A program made the translations under genes and the position numbers. The notes under the pieces were generated by a model. It saw nothing but the letters and a program-made list of their open reading frames with translations, had not been told where the DNA came from and made no database searches. From Bdellovibrio sp. UBA4095 (GTDB lineage: Bacteria; Bdellovibrionota; Bdellovibrionia; Bdellovibrionales; Bdellovibrionaceae), in the NCBI GenBank assembly GCA_002381805.1, contig DFXZ01000008.1:113521-177520 (forward strand): a stretch of DNA of 64,000 nt, given 5' to 3'. Within the stretch, counting starts at the first letter, position 1. The number at the start of each line of letters is the position of its first letter. Of the stretch, positions 39,744-48,493 are shown in pieces.

Positions 39744-40610
39744 ATGCTTGAAATGATCCTATCTCTTTTCCTAATGACCAAGTCCGCCCCGCCAAGTAAC
39801 TACAACAATGTCCTTCTGACATTGCAAAGAATAGCAGAGACAAATCCTCATACGACTACATGGATTGATGTCGGTTTGTCGGACTCGGGACAAATGATTT
39901 CTGGTTTGAAAATTGGTGATGGTGAAATCGCAGATCTCATCGTCGCTACTCACCATGGTAACGAGTACGGTTCTACCGTAGTGGCTCTCGGAGCAGCCGA
40001 AGCTTTCGCCCAAAACCCAATTCCTGGGCACACTATCTATGTAATTCCGGTTCTAAATATTTCAGGCTACAACACTCGCAGCCGCAATGAACAAACCAGC
40101 CAAGGACGAATTGATCCCAACCGAGATTACCCAGGCCCCTGCATTCGCGGCACTCCTCATCGCTCCAAAGCCACCAAAGCGCTGGCTCAATTTCTGGAAA
40201 AAGCGCAGATCGTGAGTTCGGCTACTCTGCATACCCATTGGCCAGCAGTCCTTTACCCTTGGGGATTCTCGACCCAAGACACAAACACGGTCAATGATAA
40301 CACTTTTATTAGCCTATCCAAATCAGCCGTCGTGGAAAGCGGATATCAGATTGGCAATTCAAAAGACATGCTCTATGCAGCTGATGGTGCCTTCGAAGAC
40401 TACGCCTATTTACAACATGGAATCTGGTCACTTTTGTTCGAGATGGGCACGAGTCACTCACCCAGCGAAAGTCAGATGAAAAAGATGATTCAGGAAAATG
40501 TTCCGGGACTTCGCCGCTTCTTTGAGAACGCACCCAAAGAGCGCGCTCAAGATCATGCTTTTAACGGACGCTGCGACCGCAACGCCCGCCAAAGAGAGCG
40601 CCTAGAGTAG
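39744..40610 (+). CDS. M14-family zinc carboxypeptidase-like protein
   Basis: A 288-residue protein; the ATG at 39744 is chosen, although the ribosome site is weak and a TTG lies 36 bases upstream. LIVATHHGNEYGSTV holds the HxxE zinc pair, ISGYNTRSRNE and DPNRDYPGP the substrate-binding Asn-Arg, TLHTHWPAVLYPWG the third ligand (His) and LLFEMGTSHSPSESQ the catalytic Glu. It trims peptides, possibly murein peptides. A short hydrophobic start may be a signal peptide. Confidence 0.8.
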   Translation: MLEMILSLFLMTKSAPPSNYNNVLLTLQRIAETNPHTTTWIDVGLSDSGQMISGLKIGDGEIADLIVATHHGNEYGSTVVALGAAEAFAQNPIPGHTIYVIPVLNISGYNTRSRNEQTSQGRIDPNRDYPGPCIRGTPHRSKATKALAQFLEKAQIVSSATLHTHWPAVLYPWGFSTQDTNTVNDNTFISLSKSAVVESGYQIGNSKDMLYAADGAFEDYAYLQHGIWSLLFEMGTSHSPSESQMKKMIQENVPGLRRFFENAPKERAQDHAFNGRCDRNARQRERLE

Positions 40611-40623
40611 AGCCGTTTGTAAC

Positions 40624-42156
40624 TTATCCGACCTTCTGGAATCCATTCACTATGGATTCCATTTCCCTGACAAGCACTCTTAACTCTTCAGACTGTTTCG
40701 TCAAATCCACGGAAGCTGCGGCGGATTCTTCGGACGAAGCTGCATTGTCCTGAGTCACCTTATCCAAATCATGGACAGCCTTTGTGATTTGCTCAATCCC
40801 CGTCGCCTGCTCTGCACTTGATATCGCAATGGAAGAATTTAATTCTGAAACCTTTTCTGACTCCTGTACAATAAGCTTTAAACTTTCGCCGCTCTGTAGA
40901 GCCTGACCATAACTTTCTTCAATTCGCTCCCGGCTTTCACTAATTAAATTCGAAATTTCTTTTGCCGAGGTCGCCGATTTCAACGCCAAAGTCCGAACAG
41001 CTTCAGCAACCACGGCAAAACCCTTACCTTGCTCTCCAGCCCGAGCGGCCTCCACTGACGCATTAAGCGCCAACAAGTTTGTTTGGAAAGCAATATCATC
41101 AATTACCACACTGATCTCTTCAACTTTTTTAGAGGAATCCGCGACATCCTTAACCGTTTCTATCAGCCGCATAATATTCGCCTCACCCTGCTTGGCAGCC
41201 AGCATCGCTTGCGCCGATAGATCTTTGGCTTGCCCTGAATTGTCAGTATTAATTTTCACTAAACTCGAGAGTTCTTCCAGGCTCGCCGAGGTCTCCTCAA
41301 GAGCCGCGGCCGCCTCCGTTGACGAGTGACTCAAATTATTAGAGGCCACGGAAACCTCAGTACCGGATTCCTCCAAATTCTGACTGGAGGCTCGAATCGA
41401 TGAGACTGCGACACTTAAGCGCTTTAGTGAATTTCGCAAAGCCCACCATGCGAATAAAATACTTCCCAAAAGACCCACAATCCCAGTGATGGCAATGCCA
41501 ATCACCGACTTCATCCCAGCAGACTTTGTAGTTTCTAAACTAGAGGTGATAGCAAAAACTCCATGAAGCTTGTTATCGCCCCAATTTTCCATTTTATAGC
41601 CCAGAATGTCTTTTCCATTCCCATAGGGACTCTGTGAAGGACTGCCATGGCAAAGAAGACACCCCTGTTTTTCAGCTAAACGCACCGGCCGATAAACAAC
41701 TACGGAATCATCGGTCTTGCTTACAAGTTCTTTAAGCTTCTCATCCTGCGCAAACTGCTTAAAGATCTCCATCTCACTTAGCGAAGCAAGATTTTCTTTT
41801 CGACGGGGCTCTGGAGAAAATACTCTGAACTGGTAACCACTTTTCTCGGCTTGGATTTGTCCAACCTGAATTGACGCAAAGATAGGAACTCTCTTCAGCA
41901 CACTTTCCGCGATTTCTGGACTCAGATCGCCATCAGGAAACCTTTTAACGATAAGATTGAAATAATCTTTCAATCCTCCTTGGGTAGCGACGTAGTCCCG
42001 CACACCTTCTAATTGATCGAGCACTGCTTGACTCTTTAGGATTAGATCTTGCTCACCCTGTTTGAATATTTCATGTCGAGCTATAACCGTCGCGGTCAAT
42101 GATGCTATCGTTGCTGCAAGTGTTACGACACCAAATATCTTAGTCATCAACCGCAT
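40624..42156 (-). CDS. Methyl-accepting chemotaxis protein with heme-binding sensor domain
   Basis: A 510-residue chemoreceptor with AGGAGG 5 bases before its ATG. TM1 is at about 5-25; a periplasmic Tll0287/DUF3365-like domain follows to about 215 with a c-type heme motif Cys166-x-x-Cys169-His170; TM2 is at about 217-240. No clear HAMP is present. The cytoplasmic signalling tip reads DDIAFQTNLLALNASVEAAR. It should sense redox, oxygen or nitric oxide and feed into CheA. The heme requires a c-type maturation system elsewhere. Confidence 0.9.
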   Translation of the reverse strand: MRLMTKIFGVVTLAATIASLTATVIARHEIFKQGEQDLILKSQAVLDQLEGVRDYVATQGGLKDYFNLIVKRFPDGDLSPEIAESVLKRVPIFASIQVGQIQAEKSGYQFRVFSPEPRRKENLASLSEMEIFKQFAQDEKLKELVSKTDDSVVVYRPVRLAEKQGCLLCHGSPSQSPYGNGKDILGYKMENWGDNKLHGVFAITSSLETTKSAGMKSVIGIAITGIVGLLGSILFAWWALRNSLKRLSVAVSSIRASSQNLEESGTEVSVASNNLSHSSTEAAAALEETSASLEELSSLVKINTDNSGQAKDLSAQAMLAAKQGEANIMRLIETVKDVADSSKKVEEISVVIDDIAFQTNLLALNASVEAARAGEQGKGFAVVAEAVRTLALKSATSAKEISNLISESRERIEESYGQALQSGESLKLIVQESEKVSELNSSIAISSAEQATGIEQITKAVHDLDKVTQDNAASSEESAAASVDLTKQSEELRVLVREMESIVNGFQKVG

Positions 42157-42259
42157 AAAAACCTCCTATGACGTTCAGACATACTAGATCTTACGTGACT
42201 GTAATGTTGCAAAAACATGATGGCGGACATGATTGGGTACGAAATAATGTGAATAAAGA

Positions 42260-42296
42260 AATGTCTCTGCCCGAATTTGATTCAAGCAGAGACATT
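42260..42296 (-). terminator. Terminator after the phosphatase-like gene
   Basis: A perfect 11-bp stem (42260-42270 with 42286-42296; loop 15) followed on the minus strand by TTTCTTTATTC, 23 bases after the stop at 42320. Confidence 0.75.
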
Positions 42297-42319
42297 AATA
42301 TGAATGTGATATTTTTTCT

Positions 42320-43126
42320 TTATGGTCTCGGACAAATAAGCGATTTTTCCTCGGCAGTGATCTTATATTTTGCCAGCGGTGTGAAATCTTTGATTCTCTT
42401 TCTTAACGTCGTGAATCCGTCAGAATTCCCGTCTGTATTTTTCACCCAATAGGCGTCTGCCTGTGCATCCGTCCAGCCACAAAACTGCTTTAATGCAATT
42501 GCTGAAATCAATCCAGATGAATGCCATCCATTCCAGCAATGGGCGTAAACAGGTCCATTTAAATCTCCTTTGATACGTTTAAATACGAGATCAAGAATCT
42601 TTTCTTTCTCTCCAGCCGCTGCATACTGTTTGTATTGCAAGGACTGCGGTTGGTGTGCCGTGTTCGTACAATTTACACTTCTAGGTGCCGTCACAAAATT
42701 CTCAGAATACAAATAAACCGCTGCACCAAAATCTTCTCGGCAGAGATTATCCAATCCAACAGTTGCTAAGGGATTTACGTTGCTCCGAGCTGGCTGAAGA
42801 TACTTATTATTCGCACCACCACGATACATCACACCATGCAAGACAACTCGCATGTTACGTGTTCCCCAGAGCTCCTCAAGACCTACACCTTTATTATCAG
42901 TGAGCTTGGTATTGAGGTCATTTAATTGATATCGGTTTTTGAACTTACTCACCTCTTGGTCCAGACGAAAACCAGAGACTTCTACCGGCTTTTCAGTTCC
43001 ATCAGGAACCTGGTCATAGCCTTGTGAGCTTTCAATAGTGTTAGTGCCACCCCCACCCTGAGAACAACCAACCACAACTGTCAGGAGGGAAAGAATAAGT
43101 GTTTTTTGTAATGTAGGTTTTTTCAT
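42320..43126 (-). CDS. Dual-specificity-phosphatase-like lipoprotein, degenerate active site
   Basis: A 268-residue lipoprotein (lipobox VVVGC, Cys21). HGVMYRGGANNKYL starts the phosphatase-like domain, LDNLCREDFGAAVYLYSE follows, and VYAHCWNGWHSSGLISA (196-205) sits at the P-loop. The C-x5-R rule is broken: six residues after Cys197 is Ser203, not Arg. The protein is likely inactive on phosphate, or uses another substrate. Single gene with its own terminator. Confidence 0.7.
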   Translation of the reverse strand: MKKPTLQKTLILSLLTVVVGCSQGGGGTNTIESSQGYDQVPDGTEKPVEVSGFRLDQEVSKFKNRYQLNDLNTKLTDNKGVGLEELWGTRNMRVVLHGVMYRGGANNKYLQPARSNVNPLATVGLDNLCREDFGAAVYLYSENFVTAPRSVNCTNTAHQPQSLQYKQYAAAGEKEKILDLVFKRIKGDLNGPVYAHCWNGWHSSGLISAIALKQFCGWTDAQADAYWVKNTDGNSDGFTTLRKRIKDFTPLAKYKITAEEKSLICPRP

Positions 43127-43314
43127 GCCCTAACGATGGCAAGATCTGTGTTATCACACAAGTCTGCTAGACCACTTTAGGCGCAAAAGCGAATTCATTC
43201 ATAATCGTACTGGTCCTTTTGATCTATATTTCGACAATTTTCCAGAAAGAAACTGTTTGTTCCCTACTGATCATGCCAACGTCATCAGTAAATCGATTCA
43301 ACAAGGATAGTGAG

Positions 43315-44754
43315 ATGCTAACAAAAAATCTGAACCCAGTGCTCCTGCTGTTTTGCCTCTTCTTTACCAGTGCCTGCGCAGAAACCCTGTCGGCTGTGAA
43401 CACGATTGGCGCCGTCAAAGACGAACTTACCGAAGATCAAGATCCTGAAAGTCGACCCAAACCCGATAAGCGGGACACAGTAAGAAAGGAAATCTCACTG
43501 CGTTCACCTCGTGGATTAACAGAAGCCTGTATCATTCCCAAAAAGTGGGAGCTGGGATCTTATTCGCTCAAAGATGTCGAGAAAGAAAACAGACTTTGCT
43601 CGTATGATTTCTACACCAATATAGGCGTCTGCCCGAAGTACAACTCTACGAACCCCGGAATTCTTTTAATAAATCCCACAGACAAATACTCCAAACAAGC
43701 TATTGATGCATCAAGCTGTGATGTCAAAAAGATGGGTTTGCCGACAGATGCGAAATTTAAACAGAGCATAAGTTGTTCGTATACTCCGGCGATTTTGGCC
43801 TACTATCAAGTCTCGCGAATATTAGGCGATATTGGTCAGGTCCCGGTATCGGTCTATCGCACGATGGATATTAGCATTCACAAGCAGCTTACAGATAAAG
43901 CTGTCAAACACCTTGCCGGGGGCACGACTCAAATCGCAAGAACCTGGTTGCAATTCGCGCAGGTTCACAGATCGCCCAGCCAACACCCTCAGCTTGTCGA
44001 CCGCTCCCAAAACTTCATCTATGGCGCCCTGAGCGATAATGTGAAAGGTGAGGAGCAATATATCGAAGTCAGTGGAAGAGGTACCTACGAAACGAGATAT
44101 GAACGATTCCTTTCACAACCTCCTTATAGAAGACTTCTGGATCCTCGCCCCATTTCCCAAATGCTTAACTCGGCTGATTTCGTCAAAGTGGCTCCCACCG
44201 TCGTTCAGATGAAAGATGTCTCCGAGATGATCTTACTTGATTTTATCTTGAATCAGCAGGATCGCATTGGAAATATCCACTATAAATATTACTGGTACTA
44301 TCTTGACCCGCAAAATCCACAAAATATTCTTCGAAAAAAATCGAAAGCTGCACTGAAAAAAGACATCCTTGTCGTACCCGATGATGAAACGGCAGAGATG
44401 GCAGGCAAACAGGCAGTTCTATTAAAACAGATGATTCTAAGAGACAATGATTGTGGAGTGACAAAATCGAATATGATGCGAAAATATGGCGCTCTGGAGC
44501 GAGTTCGTCATTTCAGCCCTCAAACCTATCAAAAGTTCATAGAATTCGCCAAACAAGTTCAACAACCTGAGGGCGATAGCTATATGAAGAACGAACTCTT
44601 TTTTACTGACATGGACATCAAGAAGGTCAAAGACAATGTAGCGAGAGCCAAGCAAATCCTCGTGTCGAAATGTCGCAGTGGAGAGCTGAATTTTGATCTC
44701 GACCTCGCCATTTACACTCCAGGCGGCCGGTTGCCGCAAGTGGCCTGCGAGTAG
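43315..44754 (+). CDS. Kinase-fold-like lipoprotein
   Basis: A 479-residue protein from the ATG at 43315 (AAGGATAG upstream). It is a lipoprotein (FFTSAC, Cys21). SYTPAILAYYQVSRILGDIG then VPVSVYRTMD (157-184) resembles the N-lobe helix and hinge of FAM20/HipA-type kinases; LDFILNQQDRIGN (308-320) fits the catalytic loop (Asp309/Asp316, Asn320) and RDNDCG (376-381) a metal-binding Asp. These are pattern matches only. Six or more cysteines suggest disulphides. It converges on the VTC operon with only 3 bases between stops. Confidence 0.55.
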   Translation: MLTKNLNPVLLLFCLFFTSACAETLSAVNTIGAVKDELTEDQDPESRPKPDKRDTVRKEISLRSPRGLTEACIIPKKWELGSYSLKDVEKENRLCSYDFYTNIGVCPKYNSTNPGILLINPTDKYSKQAIDASSCDVKKMGLPTDAKFKQSISCSYTPAILAYYQVSRILGDIGQVPVSVYRTMDISIHKQLTDKAVKHLAGGTTQIARTWLQFAQVHRSPSQHPQLVDRSQNFIYGALSDNVKGEEQYIEVSGRGTYETRYERFLSQPPYRRLLDPRPISQMLNSADFVKVAPTVVQMKDVSEMILLDFILNQQDRIGNIHYKYYWYYLDPQNPQNILRKKSKAALKKDILVVPDDETAEMAGKQAVLLKQMILRDNDCGVTKSNMMRKYGALERVRHFSPQTYQKFIEFAKQVQQPEGDSYMKNELFFTDMDIKKVKDNVARAKQILVSKCRSGELNFDLDLAIYTPGGRLPQVACE

Positions 44755-44757
44755 ATT

Positions 44758-45543
44758 CTATAGATACATCGGACCCGGGGTGACCACCTCGGGTATATGA
44801 TGCAGGGTCGCCATCGAGTTGCCAAATTTAGAAAAGGAACCACCCATTAGATTGAATCGTTGAATAAGATCGACAAACCACAAAGGAATTTTCTTCTCAC
44901 ATTTCAGTTCCAGCACCACATTACATCCAGAGTTTCCGAAGGACTCAGGATGATCATAATGACAGAGCATTTTCTCTTCTGGTTTTAAGCACCAGTCCGA
45001 AATTTCCTGAAAGCGCAGGTCGCGATCGAACGTCACCCTGGCATAGTCGTCTATGTTCGAGATGTAAGCTTTGCGACGATACTGAGTCAAAATAACAGGT
45101 TCAACGTTATAGGTCATTTTCATAAATTGAAAATTCTCGAAGTTATCTAGGGAAGCAGCATCAAGTTCGGGAGGTGTCTCGCCGGAGATAAGATAACTGG
45201 CCCACTCTTCCGAGTTTATCTTCGCCCGCTTCTTTCTGACGAATTCTCTGAGTTTATATTTAATTTCGCAAAAATAAGGAGGTTTTGGGTTCTCACCGTA
45301 GGATCTGACTCGCATATTGAAACAAAATGCACTGCTCGCCTCTTTGAACCTCAACAAATAAAGATTCGGCGAATCCAGGTAAAGACTGTTAATAGTATAG
45401 AACTGATCCGGCGATATTTGCGAATAGTGGTCCATATCGCAATAGCCTTCTACATAGCGTGATATAGGCTCAACCAATTCCAAAGGGATCAAATACTTTA
45501 ACTCGTACCTTTCCAAGGCAAGCGGTGAAATCGGTGTGCTCAT
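44758..45543 (-). CDS. VTC domain protein (polyphosphate polymerase-like)
   Basis: A 261-residue protein with the VTC tunnel-fold landmarks: ERYELKYLIPLE, YTINSLYLDSPN, FCFNMRVRSYGE, YFCEIKYKLRE, ILTQYRRKAYI, ARVTFDRDL, NVVLELKCE and FSKFGNSM. The basic residues along these strands bind nucleotide and growing polyphosphate. It is soluble and last in a four-gene operon (4-base overlap upstream) with DUF4956, HlyD-like and TolC-like genes. The DUF4956 partner is typical for bacterial VTC proteins. Confidence 0.85.
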   Translation of the reverse strand: MSTPISPLALERYELKYLIPLELVEPISRYVEGYCDMDHYSQISPDQFYTINSLYLDSPNLYLLRFKEASSAFCFNMRVRSYGENPKPPYFCEIKYKLREFVRKKRAKINSEEWASYLISGETPPELDAASLDNFENFQFMKMTYNVEPVILTQYRRKAYISNIDDYARVTFDRDLRFQEISDWCLKPEEKMLCHYDHPESFGNSGCNVVLELKCEKKIPLWFVDLIQRFNLMGGSFSKFGNSMATLHHIPEVVTPGPMYL

Positions 45544-46709
45544 AACAGAATAGCTTTCTTTCCCGCGGAAAGGTGGTTGATACCAGGTTTATCCATCAAC
45601 ACCTCTGTTTCCAGCAGGAAACTAAGATACAACAGTGTGATCTCTTGTTGCTGGGTAAGTAATTCTAACTTCTCTTGGCTGGCAGCGATCTTTCGATCGA
45701 TATTAGCCAGGGGATCCGGTAAGTTGCGAGAAGCCACCAATCCGTTGCTTTCTACCATTATTTTATAAAGATCAATTTGATTTAAAATCTGGGTCTTAAG
45801 AGTATGAAGAGAATCCTTATATTCCTCAAACTCTTTCTGCTTAAGGGCTTTCTTCAATATAATTTCGTTTTGCTTTTGCTTAGCCAAATCTTCCGAACTT
45901 AAGAATGGTATTTGGAAGGTGGCTTGAACCTCATAGCGAGTTTCCGAGTCCGATTGACTCTGCGAGACTTCAAGTGCTTTGAACCACTGTTTTTCGCGAC
46001 CTCTGACGATGGTAAATTCTTGTTCCAAAGTTGTTATCTCTTCACCCACTAGCTTTACGGATAAAGAATTTTCACTGACGACTGAACCCTTCACGGCCTC
46101 TTCAATTTCCTTCACACTTAACAAGTCAATTTGAGCAAAGTCCAAGTTCGTCTGATCCGGAAGCCAACGACCGATTTTCTTTTTCAAGAGATCGCGTTCT
46201 TGCTCCAGAATAGTTTGCTCTCTTTTTAGTTTGAACAACTCAGAGCGTGCGCTGACAAAGTTTTTTGATGTAGCACGGCCGGCCTTTAGAGCTAGACTCA
46301 AAGCTTTTAACTGATCTTCCGAAGTCTGTATTAAATCGGAAAGGATTTTCTGTTTGCGCTTGTTGATCTCGTAAATAAGCAGAGTGTTATACCGATCTCG
46401 CAAAGCCCAACCAAGAGCGCTGTCTTTCAAAATCTTTTGCGGCAAACCTTTTTCACGACCACTCTTCCATTCAGCATAGGATTTAAAGACGAACTTAAGG
46501 CCCACCTCAAGCTCATCTTCTTTATACGGTTTTGACTTATGACCCAAAATAGCTTCCACAGTTCGTACGGGACTAACCGAATCAGTCCCTTGAATCAGCT
46601 CATGGGACTGATAAGCACGATCACTCCAAGCTGTTTTCAGGACTTGCTCAGGAGTTACTTCAGCAGCTGTTGCTAATATTCCAAAAATCAACGTGGCGAA
46701 AACCGTCAT
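45540..46709 (-). CDS. TolC-like outer membrane efflux protein
   Basis: A 389-residue protein with a signal peptide (about 1-15) and long helices (LIYEINKRKQKILSDLIQTS, KAGRATSKNFVSARSELFKL and DLLKKKIGRWL), as in the tunnel of TolC-family channels. Second-half helices mirror the first, with a beta-like FQIPFLSS between. It overlaps both neighbours by 4 bases. It would provide the outer membrane exit for the HlyD-like adaptor. Confidence 0.7.
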   Translation of the reverse strand: MTVFATLIFGILATAAEVTPEQVLKTAWSDRAYQSHELIQGTDSVSPVRTVEAILGHKSKPYKEDELEVGLKFVFKSYAEWKSGREKGLPQKILKDSALGWALRDRYNTLLIYEINKRKQKILSDLIQTSEDQLKALSLALKAGRATSKNFVSARSELFKLKREQTILEQERDLLKKKIGRWLPDQTNLDFAQIDLLSVKEIEEAVKGSVVSENSLSVKLVGEEITTLEQEFTIVRGREKQWFKALEVSQSQSDSETRYEVQATFQIPFLSSEDLAKQKQNEIILKKALKQKEFEEYKDSLHTLKTQILNQIDLYKIMVESNGLVASRNLPDPLANIDRKIAASQEKLELLTQQQEITLLYLSFLLETEVLMDKPGINHLSAGKKAILL

Positions 46710-48490
46710 TTCGCAACCTTTTGAACAATACGGTTATGAAATACGACGAACTGACTCTTTGTTTTCTGGTCGAACACTCCATACACTTTCTGGGTGTCTC
46801 CAAATCTGGCAAACCCTTCAAGACCTTTGGTCTTGAACTCTTGGACTAATTCAACTTTTCCTGAAGCCTCGTTGATCTTCCAAAGAGCACTGCAGTTATC
46901 GTGAATACAAGAGGATGCCACCCAAAGACCGGTAGCATCATACTTAAGCTCGGAAAGAGCCATTTCAGAATTTTTACCTGGCAAACTCATTGGAAAACGG
47001 TATGCCAGGGACACTGCTTCCGGAGCCAGAGTTTCTTTCTCAAAAAGTGTGCTAAAGTTTTTTACCTTCAAGATCGTACCTTGATTTCTTTCAAAGATAG
47101 GACCTTTCAGGGCCAGGTAAAGATCGTCTCCGCGTATATCGTGCCCTTCAATTTCAAAGGCTTTCTCGGGATCCTCGTGCTTAAACTTAGCAATTTTTTT
47201 CAGTTCCGCATCTGCGGATTTCTCAAGTGCAGGTAGCAAAATTTTAGCTAGGTTGATTTGTTTTACCAGTTTGAACTGCAAGCCATTTCGGCGGACTTTT
47301 GCAAATTGCTGACGAGCTTCTTTAATTTTTCCTTTTTTAGTAGGCGAAAGAGAGCTCATCAGATAGATATCTTGTCCCTTGGAGGAAATAGATTCAATAT
47401 CGTCCATTTCCTTTAAACCTTCGATTTCATGCATTTGATCTTGAAGCTGACCACGTTCGTTCATCAGTAAAATTCTTGGGGCTTTCCCGGGGTAGTCGTC
47501 AGAAATCACAGCAAACTGATGCAAATCAGGCAAGTAAACCATTCCGGAAAGCTCTGGTATAAAGCCTTCACCAAAACTCATGGACACCACGACCTCTTGG
47601 GGCTCCCCGTTCAGCTTCATCGCCTCTTCTGGCTTTTCATCCGCCTGGGCCGTATCGAAAAGATTCCAGCCCCAAGTTTTCTGAACACTTACTTTTTCCC
47701 CCAAAAGAAACTCATTTTTTGCTGGAATCTCCACCACAACCTCTCGGCCATAAGCAACCAAGGTTCTTATCCGTAAAAGTCTTTCAGGAATAGGAACAAT
47801 TCGGGAGCCGATATGGACTACCACGCCTCGAACACTTTTTCCTCCTTGTGAACTCACTTCAACTGCTTGGTTCAACTGCAAGTTTGAAATCAGATTCTCG
47901 TTGATGTAGCCATTCACGTATGTTGGATTTATCGGCATTAACGTGATCAAAGGAGCAAAGGCTGGCGCTTTTTCACCATTCTTAAAATTCACAGCACCGA
48001 CGGCACCGTCCACTTCCGCCAGAACAAAGAGATTTTTCATACGGTGCTCAACAAGAGCAATCTCTCTTTCTGTTTCTTGAATATCCACCTGTAGCGGGTC
48101 CACATCAGCAGGCAAATCGCGACGATCTCGAGTTAATCGGCTGATCTGATTTCTAAGTTTGCTCTCTGCCTGCAAACGATGAAGATCCTTCTTTAGTTCC
48201 CTTAATCGGGCCGCCCACTCAGACTGCTTCAGTTCGACCAGAAGATCACCCTTCCTGACGATTTGCCCTGGCTGAACATGCACCTGCTTTATTTCGACCG
48301 CACTATCAAAGTTAACCTGATACTCCCGCGATTCGGCGACACCCAAAACCACTACCGATTCGGAGCCTAAAAAGAATCCCAAAGATAAAATGACCGTGAC
48401 AGCGACAACCCATGCAAAAAGAAGAACCTTATTGTCGGGTCCTATCACATCGTGAAGAAAGCTCTTAAGAACCGCGCTCAGTTTACTCAT
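46706..48490 (-). CDS. HlyD-family adaptor fused to a propeller-like domain
   Basis: A 594-residue protein. A TM helix near residues 22-45 is followed by a lipoyl half (VQPGQIVRKGDLLVELKQSE), a coiled-coil hairpin (about 78-130), the second lipoyl half (FVLAEVDGAVGAVNFKNGEK) and a barrel region to about 290. Residues about 310-594 form a repeat-rich beta region (SGMVYLPDLHQFAVISDDYPG, MDDIESISSKGQDIYLMSS, LKYDATGLWVASSC) like DUF3616 or phytase-like propellers. The adaptor links inner membrane and TolC-like protein; the extra domain may bind a ligand. Confidence 0.7.
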   Translation of the reverse strand: MSKLSAVLKSFLHDVIGPDNKVLLFAWVVAVTVILSLGFFLGSESVVVLGVAESREYQVNFDSAVEIKQVHVQPGQIVRKGDLLVELKQSEWAARLRELKKDLHRLQAESKLRNQISRLTRDRRDLPADVDPLQVDIQETEREIALVEHRMKNLFVLAEVDGAVGAVNFKNGEKAPAFAPLITLMPINPTYVNGYINENLISNLQLNQAVEVSSQGGKSVRGVVVHIGSRIVPIPERLLRIRTLVAYGREVVVEIPAKNEFLLGEKVSVQKTWGWNLFDTAQADEKPEEAMKLNGEPQEVVVSMSFGEGFIPELSGMVYLPDLHQFAVISDDYPGKAPRILLMNERGQLQDQMHEIEGLKEMDDIESISSKGQDIYLMSSLSPTKKGKIKEARQQFAKVRRNGLQFKLVKQINLAKILLPALEKSADAELKKIAKFKHEDPEKAFEIEGHDIRGDDLYLALKGPIFERNQGTILKVKNFSTLFEKETLAPEAVSLAYRFPMSLPGKNSEMALSELKYDATGLWVASSCIHDNCSALWKINEASGKVELVQEFKTKGLEGFARFGDTQKVYGVFDQKTKSQFVVFHNRIVQKVAK

Positions 48491-48493
48491 GAT

